Shown here: in pieces, positions 1-8,662 of the stretch | Numbering within the stretch: position 1 is the stretch's first letter | Layout: every line of letters begins with the position of its first letter | Origin: Nocardioides alkalitolerans DSM 16699 | GTDB lineage: Bacteria > Actinomycetota > Actinomycetes > Propionibacteriales > Nocardioidaceae | Direction of reading: 5' to 3' | Assembly (NCBI RefSeq): GCF_000426525.1 | Contig: NZ_AUFN01000013.1 | Span: 1 to 64,000, forward strand | DNA length: 64,000 bases | Notes under the pieces: generated by a model | Seen by the model: only the letters and a program-made list of their open reading frames with translations | What the model was told of the DNA's origin: nothing | The model's database searches: none | Translations under genes and position numbers: made by a program

Positions 1-49
1 GGGTGGTGGGGGCATCGCTCTGGGGTGAGGAAGACCGAGGCGCGTGCGC

Positions 50-296
50 CCGCGGTGGTTTGTGGAGCGGCGTCTCGCGGTGGTTGAGGAGGGCCGCCAG
101 GCCCGTCTCGAAACCACGCCTGCGGTGGTTGAGCAGGGCCACCAGGCCCGCGGTGGCGGAGGAGCGGCGTCTCGCGGTGGTTGAGGAGCGAGCGCCAGCG
201 AGCGTCTCGAAACCACGGCTCCGGTGCTCGAGGAGGGCCGAAGCGCTCGCGCCCGTGGTGATCCAGGAGGGCCGCCAGGCCCGTCTCGACACCATG
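50..296. repeat. Cluster of REP-like intergenic repeats
   Basis: Non-coding stretch holding several diverged copies of one element. It starts with GGTGGTTGAGGAG, has a short inverted middle (GGGCCgcCAGGCCC or GCGAGCGccAGCGAGCG) and ends in GTCTCGAAACCAC. The best copies are at 79-117 and 176-216, a truncated one is at 124-150 and a diverged one at about 255-295. The ends GGTGGTT and AACCAC are mutually complementary, so each copy could fold into a hairpin. An inverted remnant lies at about 1949-1982. Bases 1-396 show no convincing gene; an open frame across them is only the translation of the repeats. Confidence 0.75.
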
Positions 297-367
297 TCGC
301 CCGGGGCGCCAAAAGCCCTCTGACCTGGTCAAACAGTTATCCCCAGATCACCATCAGAGGCTAGCGA

Positions 368-390
368 TCGAACGCGTGATCGAATAGAAT
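368..390 (+). promoter_or_regulatory. Candidate LexA (SOS) box and -10 element before the DUF222-HNH gene
   Basis: TCGAACGCGTGATCGA at 368-383 matches the actinobacterial SOS box TCGAAC-N4-GTTCGA at 11 of 12 defined bases. It is followed directly by TAGAAT (385-390), a fair -10, and the ATG at 397. A repressor bound here would cover the promoter. SOS control of 13E12/DUF222 genes is known in mycobacteria; its operation here is inference. Confidence 0.5.
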
Positions 391-396
391 CAGGGT

Positions 397-1869
397 ATGA
401 GCCCGACCACCGCCACCCTCGGAGACACCGTCTCGAGCGCCGCCTCCCCGGCTGTGCTGCTCGACGGTGCCCGGGCGGCGCTGGCGCGCCAGCGGGTCGC
501 TGAGGTCGAGGTGCTCGTCGCCGTCGCGGACTGGGCGGACGCCCACACCGAGGACGGTGAGGTCGCCAACCAGCACGGGCCGTTCGGGCTGATCCGCCCT
601 GATGCGCATCTCCTGCCGGGCGCGGACGTGTTCGGGGAGCTCGGCGGACCGGGCGCGCCGCTGGTGTCCGAGTTCTGCGTCGTCGAGATCGCGGCCGCAC
701 TCGGCCTGTCGACCGACTCGGGTCGCCGGCTCGTCGGCGAGGCGGTCGAGCTCCGCCACCGCCTCCCGCGTCTCTGGAACCGGGTGGTCGACGGGGTGCT
801 GCCGGCGTGGCGGGCACGGAAGATCGCCCAGGAAACCACCCAGCTCACACCGGATGGCGCCGAGTTCGTCGACCGCCACCTCGCCCCCGTGGCGCACAAG
901 ACCGGGATGGTCACCGCCCAGAAGCTGGTCGCGGAGGCGGTCGCCCGGTTCGACCCCGAGAAGGCCGAGCTCGACCGCGCCGACTCCGACGCCACCCGCC
1001 GGTTCGACATCGACTTCGACGCCCAGGTGGACCCGGCTCGGGGTGTGGTGCCGGTGTCCGGCACCCTCGACCTCGCCGACGCCCTCGACCTCGAGAACGC
1101 CGTGTCCCGCGTGGCCGCTGACCTCGCAGTGGCAGGGTCGCTGGACTCCCTCGACGCACGACGATCATCCGCGGTCGGTGAGATCGCGCGGCGCCAGACG
1201 ACCCTCGACCTCAGCGGCTGCGACAACGCCGACGCTGTGCGGACCACGACGGGCGAGGCCAGCAACCAGACCGGCAGCGACACCGCGCCAGCCGCGACGC
1301 GATCGAAGGCCCGCCAGGTCGTCCTGCACGTCCACCTCGCCGAAGCCGCCCTCACCGACCTGGACCCCAACGCCTGCGGCGGCGTCGACCTCGCCCGGGT
1401 CGAGAAGACCCGCAGCTTCGTGCTCGCCGAGCAGGTCCGCGAATGGTGCAGGTCATCCTTGACGCAGGTCGTCGTGAAGCCGGTCATCGACCTGCGCGAC
1501 CAGGTCGCGGTCGACGCCTACGAGATCCCCGACCGGATCGCCGAACGCGTCCGCCTCACGAGGCCCACCTGCGTGTTCCCCCACTGCACTCGACCCGCAC
1601 GGGGTTGCGACCTCGACCACGTCGACGAGTACGTCCGAGCAGAGGACGGCGGACCACCGGGCCAGACCTCCACGACCAACCTCGCCCCGCTCTGTCGCAG
1701 GCATCACCGCGTGAAGACGCACCCCTCAATGAGCGGCGTAGGGCGAGAACGCAGGTGGCGCTACCGGCGCCTACCCGACGGCTCCTTCATCTGGACGAGC
1801 CCGCACGACCACCAGTACCTCGTCGACCCCCACGGCACGATCCCGCTACCGCCTGACCGCGCCGCCTGA
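397..1869 (+). CDS. DUF222 domain-containing HNH endonuclease (13E12 repeat family)
   Basis: 490-residue protein with the usual two-part layout of actinobacterial 13E12/DUF222 proteins: an alpha-helical DUF222 region over roughly residues 20-300, then a C-terminal HNH nuclease fold. The HNH part shows CVFPHCTRPA and the core DLDHVDEY, then NLAPLCRRHHRVKTH, giving the metal-binding Cys/His set. Such proteins are multicopy in Nocardioides-type genomes and are thought to be mobile or DNA-repair-linked nucleases, but their substrate is unknown. The start is the ATG just behind the candidate -10; the -10/SOS pair overlaps where the ribosome site would be, so the transcript may be nearly leaderless. 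The last ~115 codons, the stop and the terminator are duplicated at 36.8-37.2 kb. Confidence 0.85.
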   Translation: MSPTTATLGDTVSSAASPAVLLDGARAALARQRVAEVEVLVAVADWADAHTEDGEVANQHGPFGLIRPDAHLLPGADVFGELGGPGAPLVSEFCVVEIAAALGLSTDSGRRLVGEAVELRHRLPRLWNRVVDGVLPAWRARKIAQETTQLTPDGAEFVDRHLAPVAHKTGMVTAQKLVAEAVARFDPEKAELDRADSDATRRFDIDFDAQVDPARGVVPVSGTLDLADALDLENAVSRVAADLAVAGSLDSLDARRSSAVGEIARRQTTLDLSGCDNADAVRTTTGEASNQTGSDTAPAATRSKARQVVLHVHLAEAALTDLDPNACGGVDLARVEKTRSFVLAEQVREWCRSSLTQVVVKPVIDLRDQVAVDAYEIPDRIAERVRLTRPTCVFPHCTRPARGCDLDHVDEYVRAEDGGPPGQTSTTNLAPLCRRHHRVKTHPSMSGVGRERRWRYRRLPDGSFIWTSPHDHQYLVDPHGTIPLPPDRAA

Positions 1870-1896
1870 CCCACCGCGCGTCGTACCCGCCTGACC

Positions 1897-1932
1897 GCAC
1901 ACCCCAGCGACACCACCGTCGCTGGGGTGTGC
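1897..1932 (+). terminator. Strong intrinsic-type hairpin after the HNH gene
   Basis: GCACACCCCAGCGAC and its exact reverse complement flank a six-base loop (ACCACC), giving a 15-bp perfect stem 27 bases after the stop codon. There is no T-run, as is usual in GC-rich actinobacteria. A decayed copy follows the HNH fragment at about 36.8 kb. Confidence 0.75.
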
Positions 1933-1948
1933 CGTCATGCCCGAAGTT

Positions 1949-2118
1949 GTGGCTTCGAGACGCTCGCTGCGCTCGCTCCTCACCCACCGACCAACTGCGC
2001 TCGCCCCGCACCCACCGACCAGCCGCACTCACCCCTCACCCACCGACCAGCTGCGCTCACCCCTCACTCACCGGACGCGCCGCACTCACCCCTCACCCAC
2101 CAGCCAAGCCGCGCTCAC
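1949..2118. repeat. REP remnant followed by a 28-bp tandem array
   Basis: Bases 1949-1982 are an inverted half copy of the REP-like element at the left edge (TTCGAGACGCTCGCTGCGCT). It runs straight into about five imperfect units of roughly 28 bp built on CTGCGCTCACCCCTCACC plus CACCGACCAG. Units differ by substitutions and small indels. Frames through the array give low-complexity Pro/His/Thr peptides with no start signal, so I treat it as non-coding. Confidence 0.8.
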
Positions 2119-2144
2119 CGCGACCGGGCTCGCGACGCCAGACC

Positions 2145-2579
2145 TCACCCTCCGGGCAGCTCGGCGGATCGCGTCAGGAGCGCCGCCTCGATGACGTGGT
2201 CGGGCACGAGTGCGAAGTACGCCTCGTCGAGCTCGACCCACAGCTGATCCCAGAGGGCGTCGTCCTCGTCGGAGAACTCGGTGCCCTCGGCGGGCTGGAA
2301 GCGGCGGTACTCGGCGGTCGCGCGCTCCACCAGATCGGCGGCGTCGTCGAGACCGAGCCAGCGGTACGCGGCGACCGCGTCGGCCAGGTGCTGCTCGTTG
2401 CCGCTGAGCAGGCAGTTCTCGACCCCGCCACCCACCAGCCCGCCGTTCAGGGCGATCCCGTGGAACATGACCAGCGCCCCCACGCGACGCAGGGCCGGGG
2501 CGTGCGGCGAGTCCTCATCGAGGTTGTAGGCGTCGATGGCGCGCTCGGCGAGGGCGTCGAGGTAGGGCGTCTCGTCCAT
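2145..2579 (-). CDS. DUF4375/DMP19-like small protein
   Basis: 144-residue soluble, acidic protein. The helical core (RRVGALVMFHG, then NGGLVGGGVENCL, then YRWLGLDDAADLVERA) resembles the DUF4375/DMP19 fold, where an N-G-G turn precedes a helical hairpin; that family includes DNA-mimic proteins but most members are uncharacterised. The start is the internal ATG giving MDETPYLDAL; the ATG 45 bases upstream would add a tail unlike the rest. It lies 63 bases beyond the amidase stop on the same strand, so it may be read through from the catabolic operon, although its job looks unrelated. The family call rests on a short resemblance. Confidence 0.55.
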   Translation of the reverse strand: MDETPYLDALAERAIDAYNLDEDSPHAPALRRVGALVMFHGIALNGGLVGGGVENCLLSGNEQHLADAVAAYRWLGLDDAADLVERATAEYRRFQPAEGTEFSDEDDALWDQLWVELDEAYFALVPDHVIEAALLTRSAELPGG

Positions 2580-2642
2580 GCCGACGATTCTCTCGAACAC
2601 GCCCGGCGGACGCACGACGAGCACGGTCCGGGGAGCGACCGC

Positions 2643-4061
2643 TCAGCTCCCGACGCCCGCGACCGCCTCGAACCCCGCCGCGACCTCGAGCAGGCGTCGG
2701 TCGGCGCCGTGGGGGGCGACGATCTGGACGCCGACGGGGAGTCCGTCGCGGGTGGTGCCGGCGGGCACGGAGATGGCCGGGCAGCCGGTGACGGTGACGT
2801 AGTACGCGGAGCGCATCCAGTCGAGGTAGGTCGCCATCTCCTGGCCGTCGACGTGGGTCGGGTACTCCTGGTCCGCAGGGAAGGGCGGCACCTGCGAGAC
2901 GGGGAGGACGAGCACGTCGTACGACGTGAAGAACTCCCGCATGCGCTCCGACAGAGCGGTGCGCTGCGCGTAGGCGCGGGCGACGTCGCGGCCCGTGAGG
3001 TGCGCGCCCGCGCGGATGTTGTCGGCGAGGCTCTGCTTGAAGCCGTCCGGGTGCGCCTCGAGCAGCGCGCCGAACTTCGCCTGGAAGTGCCAGGCCCGCA
3101 AGGTGCGGAAGGTGTCCTCGGCCTCGTCGAGACGCGGGTGGGCGTCGTCGACCTGCGCGCCGGCGCCGGCCAGGAGGGCACCGGCCTCGGCGACCACGCG
3201 TCGTACCTCGGGGTCGACGGCGAACGCACCGCCGAGGTCCGGCGACAGCGCCACGCGCAGCCCGGCCAGCGGGGTCGCGCCGTCCGCGAGCAGCGGCGGG
3301 GCGAAGGTCGCTCCCGGGTCGCCGAGGGCGTGGGGGGCGCGGGCGTCGGGCCCGGCGAGCGCGGAGAGCAGGAGGGCGAGGTCACCGACGTTGCGCGCCA
3401 GCGGTCCCCCGACCGACGTGGTCTCCCACTGGTTGGCCAGCGGCCACTCCGGCACGCGGCCGAGGCTGGGGCGCAGGCCGACGACGCCGCAGAACGACGC
3501 CGGGTTGCGCAGGCTGCCCCCCATGTCGGAGCCGTCCGCCAGGGCCACCATGCCGCTCGCGAGCGCGCACGCCGCTCCCCCGCTGGACCCGCCCGCCGAC
3601 CGCGTCGGGTCGTGCGGGTTGAGGGTCGTGCCGAAGACGCGGTTGAAGGTGTGGGAGCCGGCGGCGAACTCCGGCACGTTCGACTTCGCCACCACCACCG
3701 CGCCCGCGCCGCGGATGCGCTCGACGATGAGCTCGTCGCGCTCCGGGACGTGGTCGGCGAAGAGCGGCGAGCCGTACGTCGTGCGCCAGCCCGCCACGGC
3801 GTGGGTGTCCTTCACCGCGAACGGCAGGCCGTGCAGCGGGCCGAGCGTCGCGCCGTCCCGTGCCGCCCGTACGACGGTCTCGTCGGCGACGTGCGCGGCC
3901 GCCCGTGCCTTCTCGGGGTCGAGCGACACCAGGGCGTTGAGCTCCGGGTTGCGCTCGTCGATGCGCTCCAGGTGCAGCTCGAGGAGCTCGCGGGCGGAGA
4001 TCTCCCGGGCGGCGACGGCCGCGGCCATCGCCCGCGCCGTGGAGTCGGGGGTGAGCGTCAC
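2643..4061 (-). CDS. Amidase signature family hydrolase
   Basis: 472-residue amidase of normal family length. The Ser-cisSer-Lys triad is visible: the lysine in LPFAVKDTHAVAGW (about residue 82), then the Gly/Ser-rich signature SAGGSSGGAACALASG with both serines, followed by DGSDMGGSLRNPASFCG. Family members hydrolyse amides, carbamates or acylureas; the substrate cannot be read from sequence. The GTG start overlaps the stop of the preceding SRPBCC gene (GTGA), so translation is coupled, and this is the last gene of the permease-hydroxylase operon. In this context I infer opening or deamidation of a product of the molybdenum hydroxylase. Longer versions of this frame are just the antisense-like shadow of the upstream gene. 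Confidence 0.88.
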   Translation of the reverse strand: MTLTPDSTARAMAAAVAAREISARELLELHLERIDERNPELNALVSLDPEKARAAAHVADETVVRAARDGATLGPLHGLPFAVKDTHAVAGWRTTYGSPLFADHVPERDELIVERIRGAGAVVVAKSNVPEFAAGSHTFNRVFGTTLNPHDPTRSAGGSSGGAACALASGMVALADGSDMGGSLRNPASFCGVVGLRPSLGRVPEWPLANQWETTSVGGPLARNVGDLALLLSALAGPDARAPHALGDPGATFAPPLLADGATPLAGLRVALSPDLGGAFAVDPEVRRVVAEAGALLAGAGAQVDDAHPRLDEAEDTFRTLRAWHFQAKFGALLEAHPDGFKQSLADNIRAGAHLTGRDVARAYAQRTALSERMREFFTSYDVLVLPVSQVPPFPADQEYPTHVDGQEMATYLDWMRSAYYVTVTGCPAISVPAGTTRDGLPVGVQIVAPHGADRRLLEVAAGFEAVAGVGS

Positions 4062-4729
4062 CGCCGACGCCCGAGCACCGACCCGAGCACGACGCCGAAC
4101 GTGACGAGCCCGGCCCCGACGGCGACGCCGGTGAGGAAGTCCCCGCCCGACGACGACCCACCGGACGCGGCGGGACGGCGGAACTGCTGGCCCACGGTCT
4201 GACCGCCGGCCGGGGCCCCGCTCTGCCCGCCCGACGCGGCCGGGACGCCCGCGGCACCGGGCTCTGCCGCCGCCGGCGCGTCCGTGACCGGTCCGTCCGC
4301 CACCGCCATCGTGACGTTGCCGAAGAACTCCTTCGCCATGCGCTTCGCGACGGACGTGAGCATCCGCTGGCCGACCCCACCGACCATGCCGCCCACGACG
4401 GCGTCGGCGTCGTACGTGATGCGGGTGCCGTCCTCGGTCGGGGCGAACGCGACGTTCACCGTGGCGCCGATGGTGCCGGGTGCCCCCGCGCCCTGGAGCC
4501 GCATCACGAGCGAGTCGTGCGGCGCGAGGTCGGAGAGGACGCAGGTGCCGTCGTACGTGCCCTTGATCGAAGCGACCCCGGCGCTCACCGTCATGCCGTA
4601 CGCGTTCTCCCCCGTCGTCTCGAGCCGCTCGCAACCCGGGATCGTGGCGACGAGCACCTGCGGGTCGAGCAGCGCGTCCCACACCTGCTCGGGCGGGAAC
4701 GGCAGCACGTGGTCGCCGGTGATCTTCAT
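4058..4729 (-). CDS. CoxG-like SRPBCC (START/Bet v1 fold) protein with C-terminal membrane helix
   Basis: 223 residues. The N-terminal ~150 residues are a CoxG/SRPBCC domain (MKITGDHVLPFPPEQVWDAL, then PGCERLE and GTRITYDADAVVGGMVGGVGQRM). A Gly/Ala/Ser/Pro linker leads to one hydrophobic helix (FLTGVAVGAGLVTFGVVLG) ending in RRR, so it is likely anchored at the inner face of the membrane. CoxG in carbon monoxide users recruits CO dehydrogenase to the membrane; CoxG-like genes also accompany other molybdenum hydroxylases. AGGAGG precedes the ATG, which overlaps the stop of the large subunit gene (ATGA). I infer docking or maturation of the neighbouring hydroxylase. Confidence 0.85.
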   Translation of the reverse strand: MKITGDHVLPFPPEQVWDALLDPQVLVATIPGCERLETTGENAYGMTVSAGVASIKGTYDGTCVLSDLAPHDSLVMRLQGAGAPGTIGATVNVAFAPTEDGTRITYDADAVVGGMVGGVGQRMLTSVAKRMAKEFFGNVTMAVADGPVTDAPAAAEPGAAGVPAASGGQSGAPAGGQTVGQQFRRPAASGGSSSGGDFLTGVAVGAGLVTFGVVLGSVLGRRR

Positions 4730-7181
4730 CGGTCCTCCTGGTCGGACGGGTCGGACGGGCGGGACGGGTCGGGCGCGCCGGACGCGCCGGCGGCGTGCTG
4801 CTGGCGCAGCGCGAAGAGGTCGGACGGCGATATCGGCATGGCGGTGATCGGGAAGCCCTCGGCGTCCTCGATCGCGGAGGCGAAGACCGCCGCCGACGGG
4901 ATCACGCCGGCCTCGCCGGCACCCTTGATGCCGAGCGGGTTGAGCGGCGAGGGCGTCTCGAGGTGGTCGATGTCGATGCCGTCGGGCACCTCGGTCACGT
5001 ACGGCATGAGGAAGTCCATGAAGGAGGCGTTGAGCAGCTGCCCGGACTCGTCGTACTCCATGCGCTCGTAGAGCGCGCCGCCGATCCCCTGGGCCACGCC
5101 ACCGTGCACCTGGCCCTCCACGATCATCGGGTTGAGCAGGTGGCCGCAGTCGTGCACGACGGCGTACTTGAGGATGCGGATCTCGCACGTCTCCGGGTCG
5201 GTCTCGACGATCACGGCGTGCATCCCCGACGCGAACGTCGAGCGCTCGGGCGAGTAGAAGTCCTTGCCCTCGAGGCCGGGCTCGTCGTCCTCCGCCACGG
5301 GCGGGCGGCCGGGGTCGCCGACCGTGAACTGCGTGGCGGCCTTCGACGCCTCGTCGAACGCGTAGCGCAGCGGGTTGGAGAGCACGGCGACCGTGCCGAG
5401 CGAGATCGACGACCCGGGCGCGCCGCGGACCGAGACGATGCCGTCCACGATCTCGAGGTCGCCCTCGTCGGCCTCGAGCGCGTCGGCGGCGATGCGCAGC
5501 GCCTTCTCCTTCGCCCGCTTGGCGGCGAGGTGGATGGCCGAGCCGCTCATGACGGCGGCCCGCGACGCGAACGTGCCGACCGAGTAGGGCATGCGGCGGG
5601 TGTCGCCGGTGACGACCTCGACGTCCTCGAACCGGCAGCCGAGCTCGTCGGCCACCAGCTGGGCGAAGACGGTCGCGTGGCCCTGGCCCTGGGTCGTCAG
5701 GCCGGTCGCGACCTTCACCTTGCCCGAGGTCTCGACGTGCACGTGGGCGCCCTCGTAGGGCCCGACGCCGGTGCCCTCGACGTAGCAGGCCAGCCCGATG
5801 CCGACCGTGCGTCCCTCGGCGCGGGCCGCGTCGCGCACGGCGGTGAACTCGTCCCAGCCCACGAGCGCCTTGATCTTCTCCAGCGACTGCGGGTAGTCGC
5901 CGGAGTCGTAGACCAGCGGCCGACCGTCCTGGAACACCATCTGGTGGTCGTAGGGGAACTCGTCGGGCTGGATGAAGTTGACGGCCCGCACCTCGGTGCG
6001 GTCCTTGCCCAGGTAGGCGGCGATGGCGTCCATCGTCCGCTCCATCGCGTAGACGCCCTGCGGCCGACCGGCGCCGCGGTAGGGCGTCACCATCACGGTG
6101 TTCGTGTAGAGGCTCTCGAACACCACCCGGTAGGCGCCCGGCTTGTAGGGCCCGAGCAGCTGGGTGGAGGTGATGATGGGGACGATCAGCCCGTACGGCG
6201 TGTAGGCGCCGTGGTCGTGCCAGAACTCCACGTCGAGGCCGAGCAGGCGTCCGTCGTCGTCGAAGCCGACCTCGACGTGCTGCACCTGGCCGCGCTCGTG
6301 GGCCGACGAGATGAAGTGCTCGCGCCGGTCCTCGGTGAACTTCACCGGGCGGCCCAGCACCTTCGCCGCCATCGGGACGAGGAGCTCCTCGGGCCACGGG
6401 TGGTTGATCTTCACGCCGAAGCCGCCGCCGGTGTCGGGCGTCAGCACGTCGACCTGACCGAGGTCGAGGCCCAGCTTCACGGCCACGGCTGCGCGCACGC
6501 CGCTCGCGGTCTGCGTCGAGGTCCACATGGTCAGGCGGCCGGAGTCCGGGTCCCAGCGCGCCACGGTGCCGCGGCCCTCGAGCGGCATGCAGGCGCTGCG
6601 CTCGACGGTGAGGTCGAGCGCGAGCCGGTGGGGTGCCGCCGCGATCGCGGCCGGCGCGTCGCCGACCGTCTGCTCGAGGCGGGCACCGACGTTGCCGGGC
6701 ACGTCGTCGTGCACCAGGTTCGTGGCCGCCCGGGCGGCGTCGACGCCGACCACGGGCGGCAGGAAGTCGTAGGTCACCCTGATGCGGGCGAGGGCGTCCT
6801 CCGCGACGTACCGGTCGCTCGCCACCACGAACGCGACGGCCTCGCCGACGTAGTTGACCTCGTCCTTCGCGAGCGCGTACTGCGTGCGGCCGTGGGTCAG
6901 CGCCGGGTGCGGGATGAGCAGCGGCAGCGGCTCCGCCATCGTCGCCGGCATCACGGCGGCGTCGGCGAGGTCCTCGTAGGTCCACACGAGGTGGACGCCC
7001 TCGACGTCGAGCACGTCCTCGACGTCGATCTCCACCACGCGGGCGTGGGCGTGCGGGCTGCGCAGCACCGCGGCGTGCAGGGTGGTCGCCCCGACGAGCA
7101 CGTCGTCGACGTACTTCCCGCCGCCGCGCAGGAAGCGCTGGTCCTCGACGCGGGGCACCTTCTGGCCGACGAGCCTCGTGG

Positions 7182-7185
<4 letters not shown>
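4726..7185 (-). CDS. Molybdenum hydroxylase large subunit (xanthine dehydrogenase / CoxL form II type)
   Basis: 819 residues, the usual length of the stand-alone Moco subunit in three-subunit hydroxylases. The active-site loop reads YRGAGRP at residues 369-375, the form II pattern, and not the AYRCSFR of true CO dehydrogenase, so CO oxidation is unlikely. GAGEAG near residues 755-760 carries the catalytic glutamate, and GGGFGVK at 253-259 is a Moco-binding turn. These enzymes hydroxylate a carbon of an N-heterocycle or aldehyde with water as oxygen source. The ATG overlaps the stop of the 2Fe-2S subunit gene (ATGA). Permease, PucR and amidase neighbours suggest a purine or related ring as substrate. 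A Ser/Asp/Pro-rich tail follows residue 800. Confidence 0.9.
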
Positions 7186-7744
<559 letters not shown>

Positions 7745-7748
<4 letters not shown>

Positions 7749-8662
7749 GCCGTGCCTCCAGTGGTCGGGGTCGGGGCTGTCGTCCGGGTGGTGGTGCGGG
7801 TGGCCGCGTCGTCGTACGCCGTGCGCAGCGCCCGCGCCGTCAGCACGCGCACGAGGTGACGTCGGTAGGCGGCGGTGCCGTGGATGTCGCCCTCGACGTC
7901 GAGCACGCCCAGCGCCAGGTCGGAGGCGGCCGTGACGACGTCGTCGCCCAGCGGTCCGCGCGCGCCGACGAGCGCCGGCAGGTCGACCACCGCGGGGGTC
8001 TCGTGCACCGCGAGGTAGCCGCAGCGCGCGCTCGCCACCGCGCCGTCCTCGTCGAGCATCACGACCGCGGCGACGCCGCAGAGCGCGTAGTCGCCCTGGC
8101 GTCGCGAGATCTCCGTGAACGCCGTGCCGGCGCGGGCGTCGAGCGCCGGGAAGCACGCCTCGAGCGCAACCTCGTCGTGCTCGAGCGACGACTGCAGCGG
8201 GCCGACGACCAGGTCGCGGGCCTCGATGCGGCGCCGGCCGCGCACCGACGCGACCTCGACGTGGCCGTCGAGCACCGCCAGCACGGCCGGCATCTCGGCG
8301 GCGGCGTCGGCGTGCACGATCGAGCCCACCGTGGTGCCGCGGTTGCGGATCGTGGCGTGCGCGACGTGCGAGAGCGCGTCCGCCAGCAACGGCTGCGTAC
8401 GACGGGCCGCGGCGTCGGCGAGCACCGCACTGTGGCGGGCGAGGGCGCCCACGTGCACGCCGTCCGGCGCGGCCATCACGTGGTCGAGACCGGGCAGCCG
8501 GTTGATGTCGACCAGCAGCGTCGGGGCCGCGAGCCGCATGTTGAGCAGCGGCACGAGGCTCTGGCCACCGGCCAGCACCTTGGCGTCGGGCGTGCCCGCG
8601 AGCAGCTCGAGCGCCTCGGTGAGGCTGGTCGGGCGGGCGTAGGCGACCGGGGCGGGCTTCAC
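7745..8662 (-). CDS. Molybdenum hydroxylase FAD-binding subunit (CoxM-type)
   Basis: 305 residues of the CoxM/XdhB FAD family. The N-terminal FAD loop reads KVLAGGQSLVPLLNMR, and a second glycine-rich segment TIRNRGTTVGSIVHAD binds the flavin, followed by the CO_deh_flav_C-type domain. It takes electrons from the 2Fe-2S subunit and hands them to an acceptor. The GTG start overlaps the stop of the permease gene (GTGA). Gene order FAD, 2Fe-2S, Moco matches the coxMSL arrangement, with the substrate class set by the large subunit. Confidence 0.9.

Noticed and set aside
1929..4202. A 757-codon plus-strand frame across the tandem array and amidase
   Set aside because: Antisense to the amidase and built from repeat translation; no family features.
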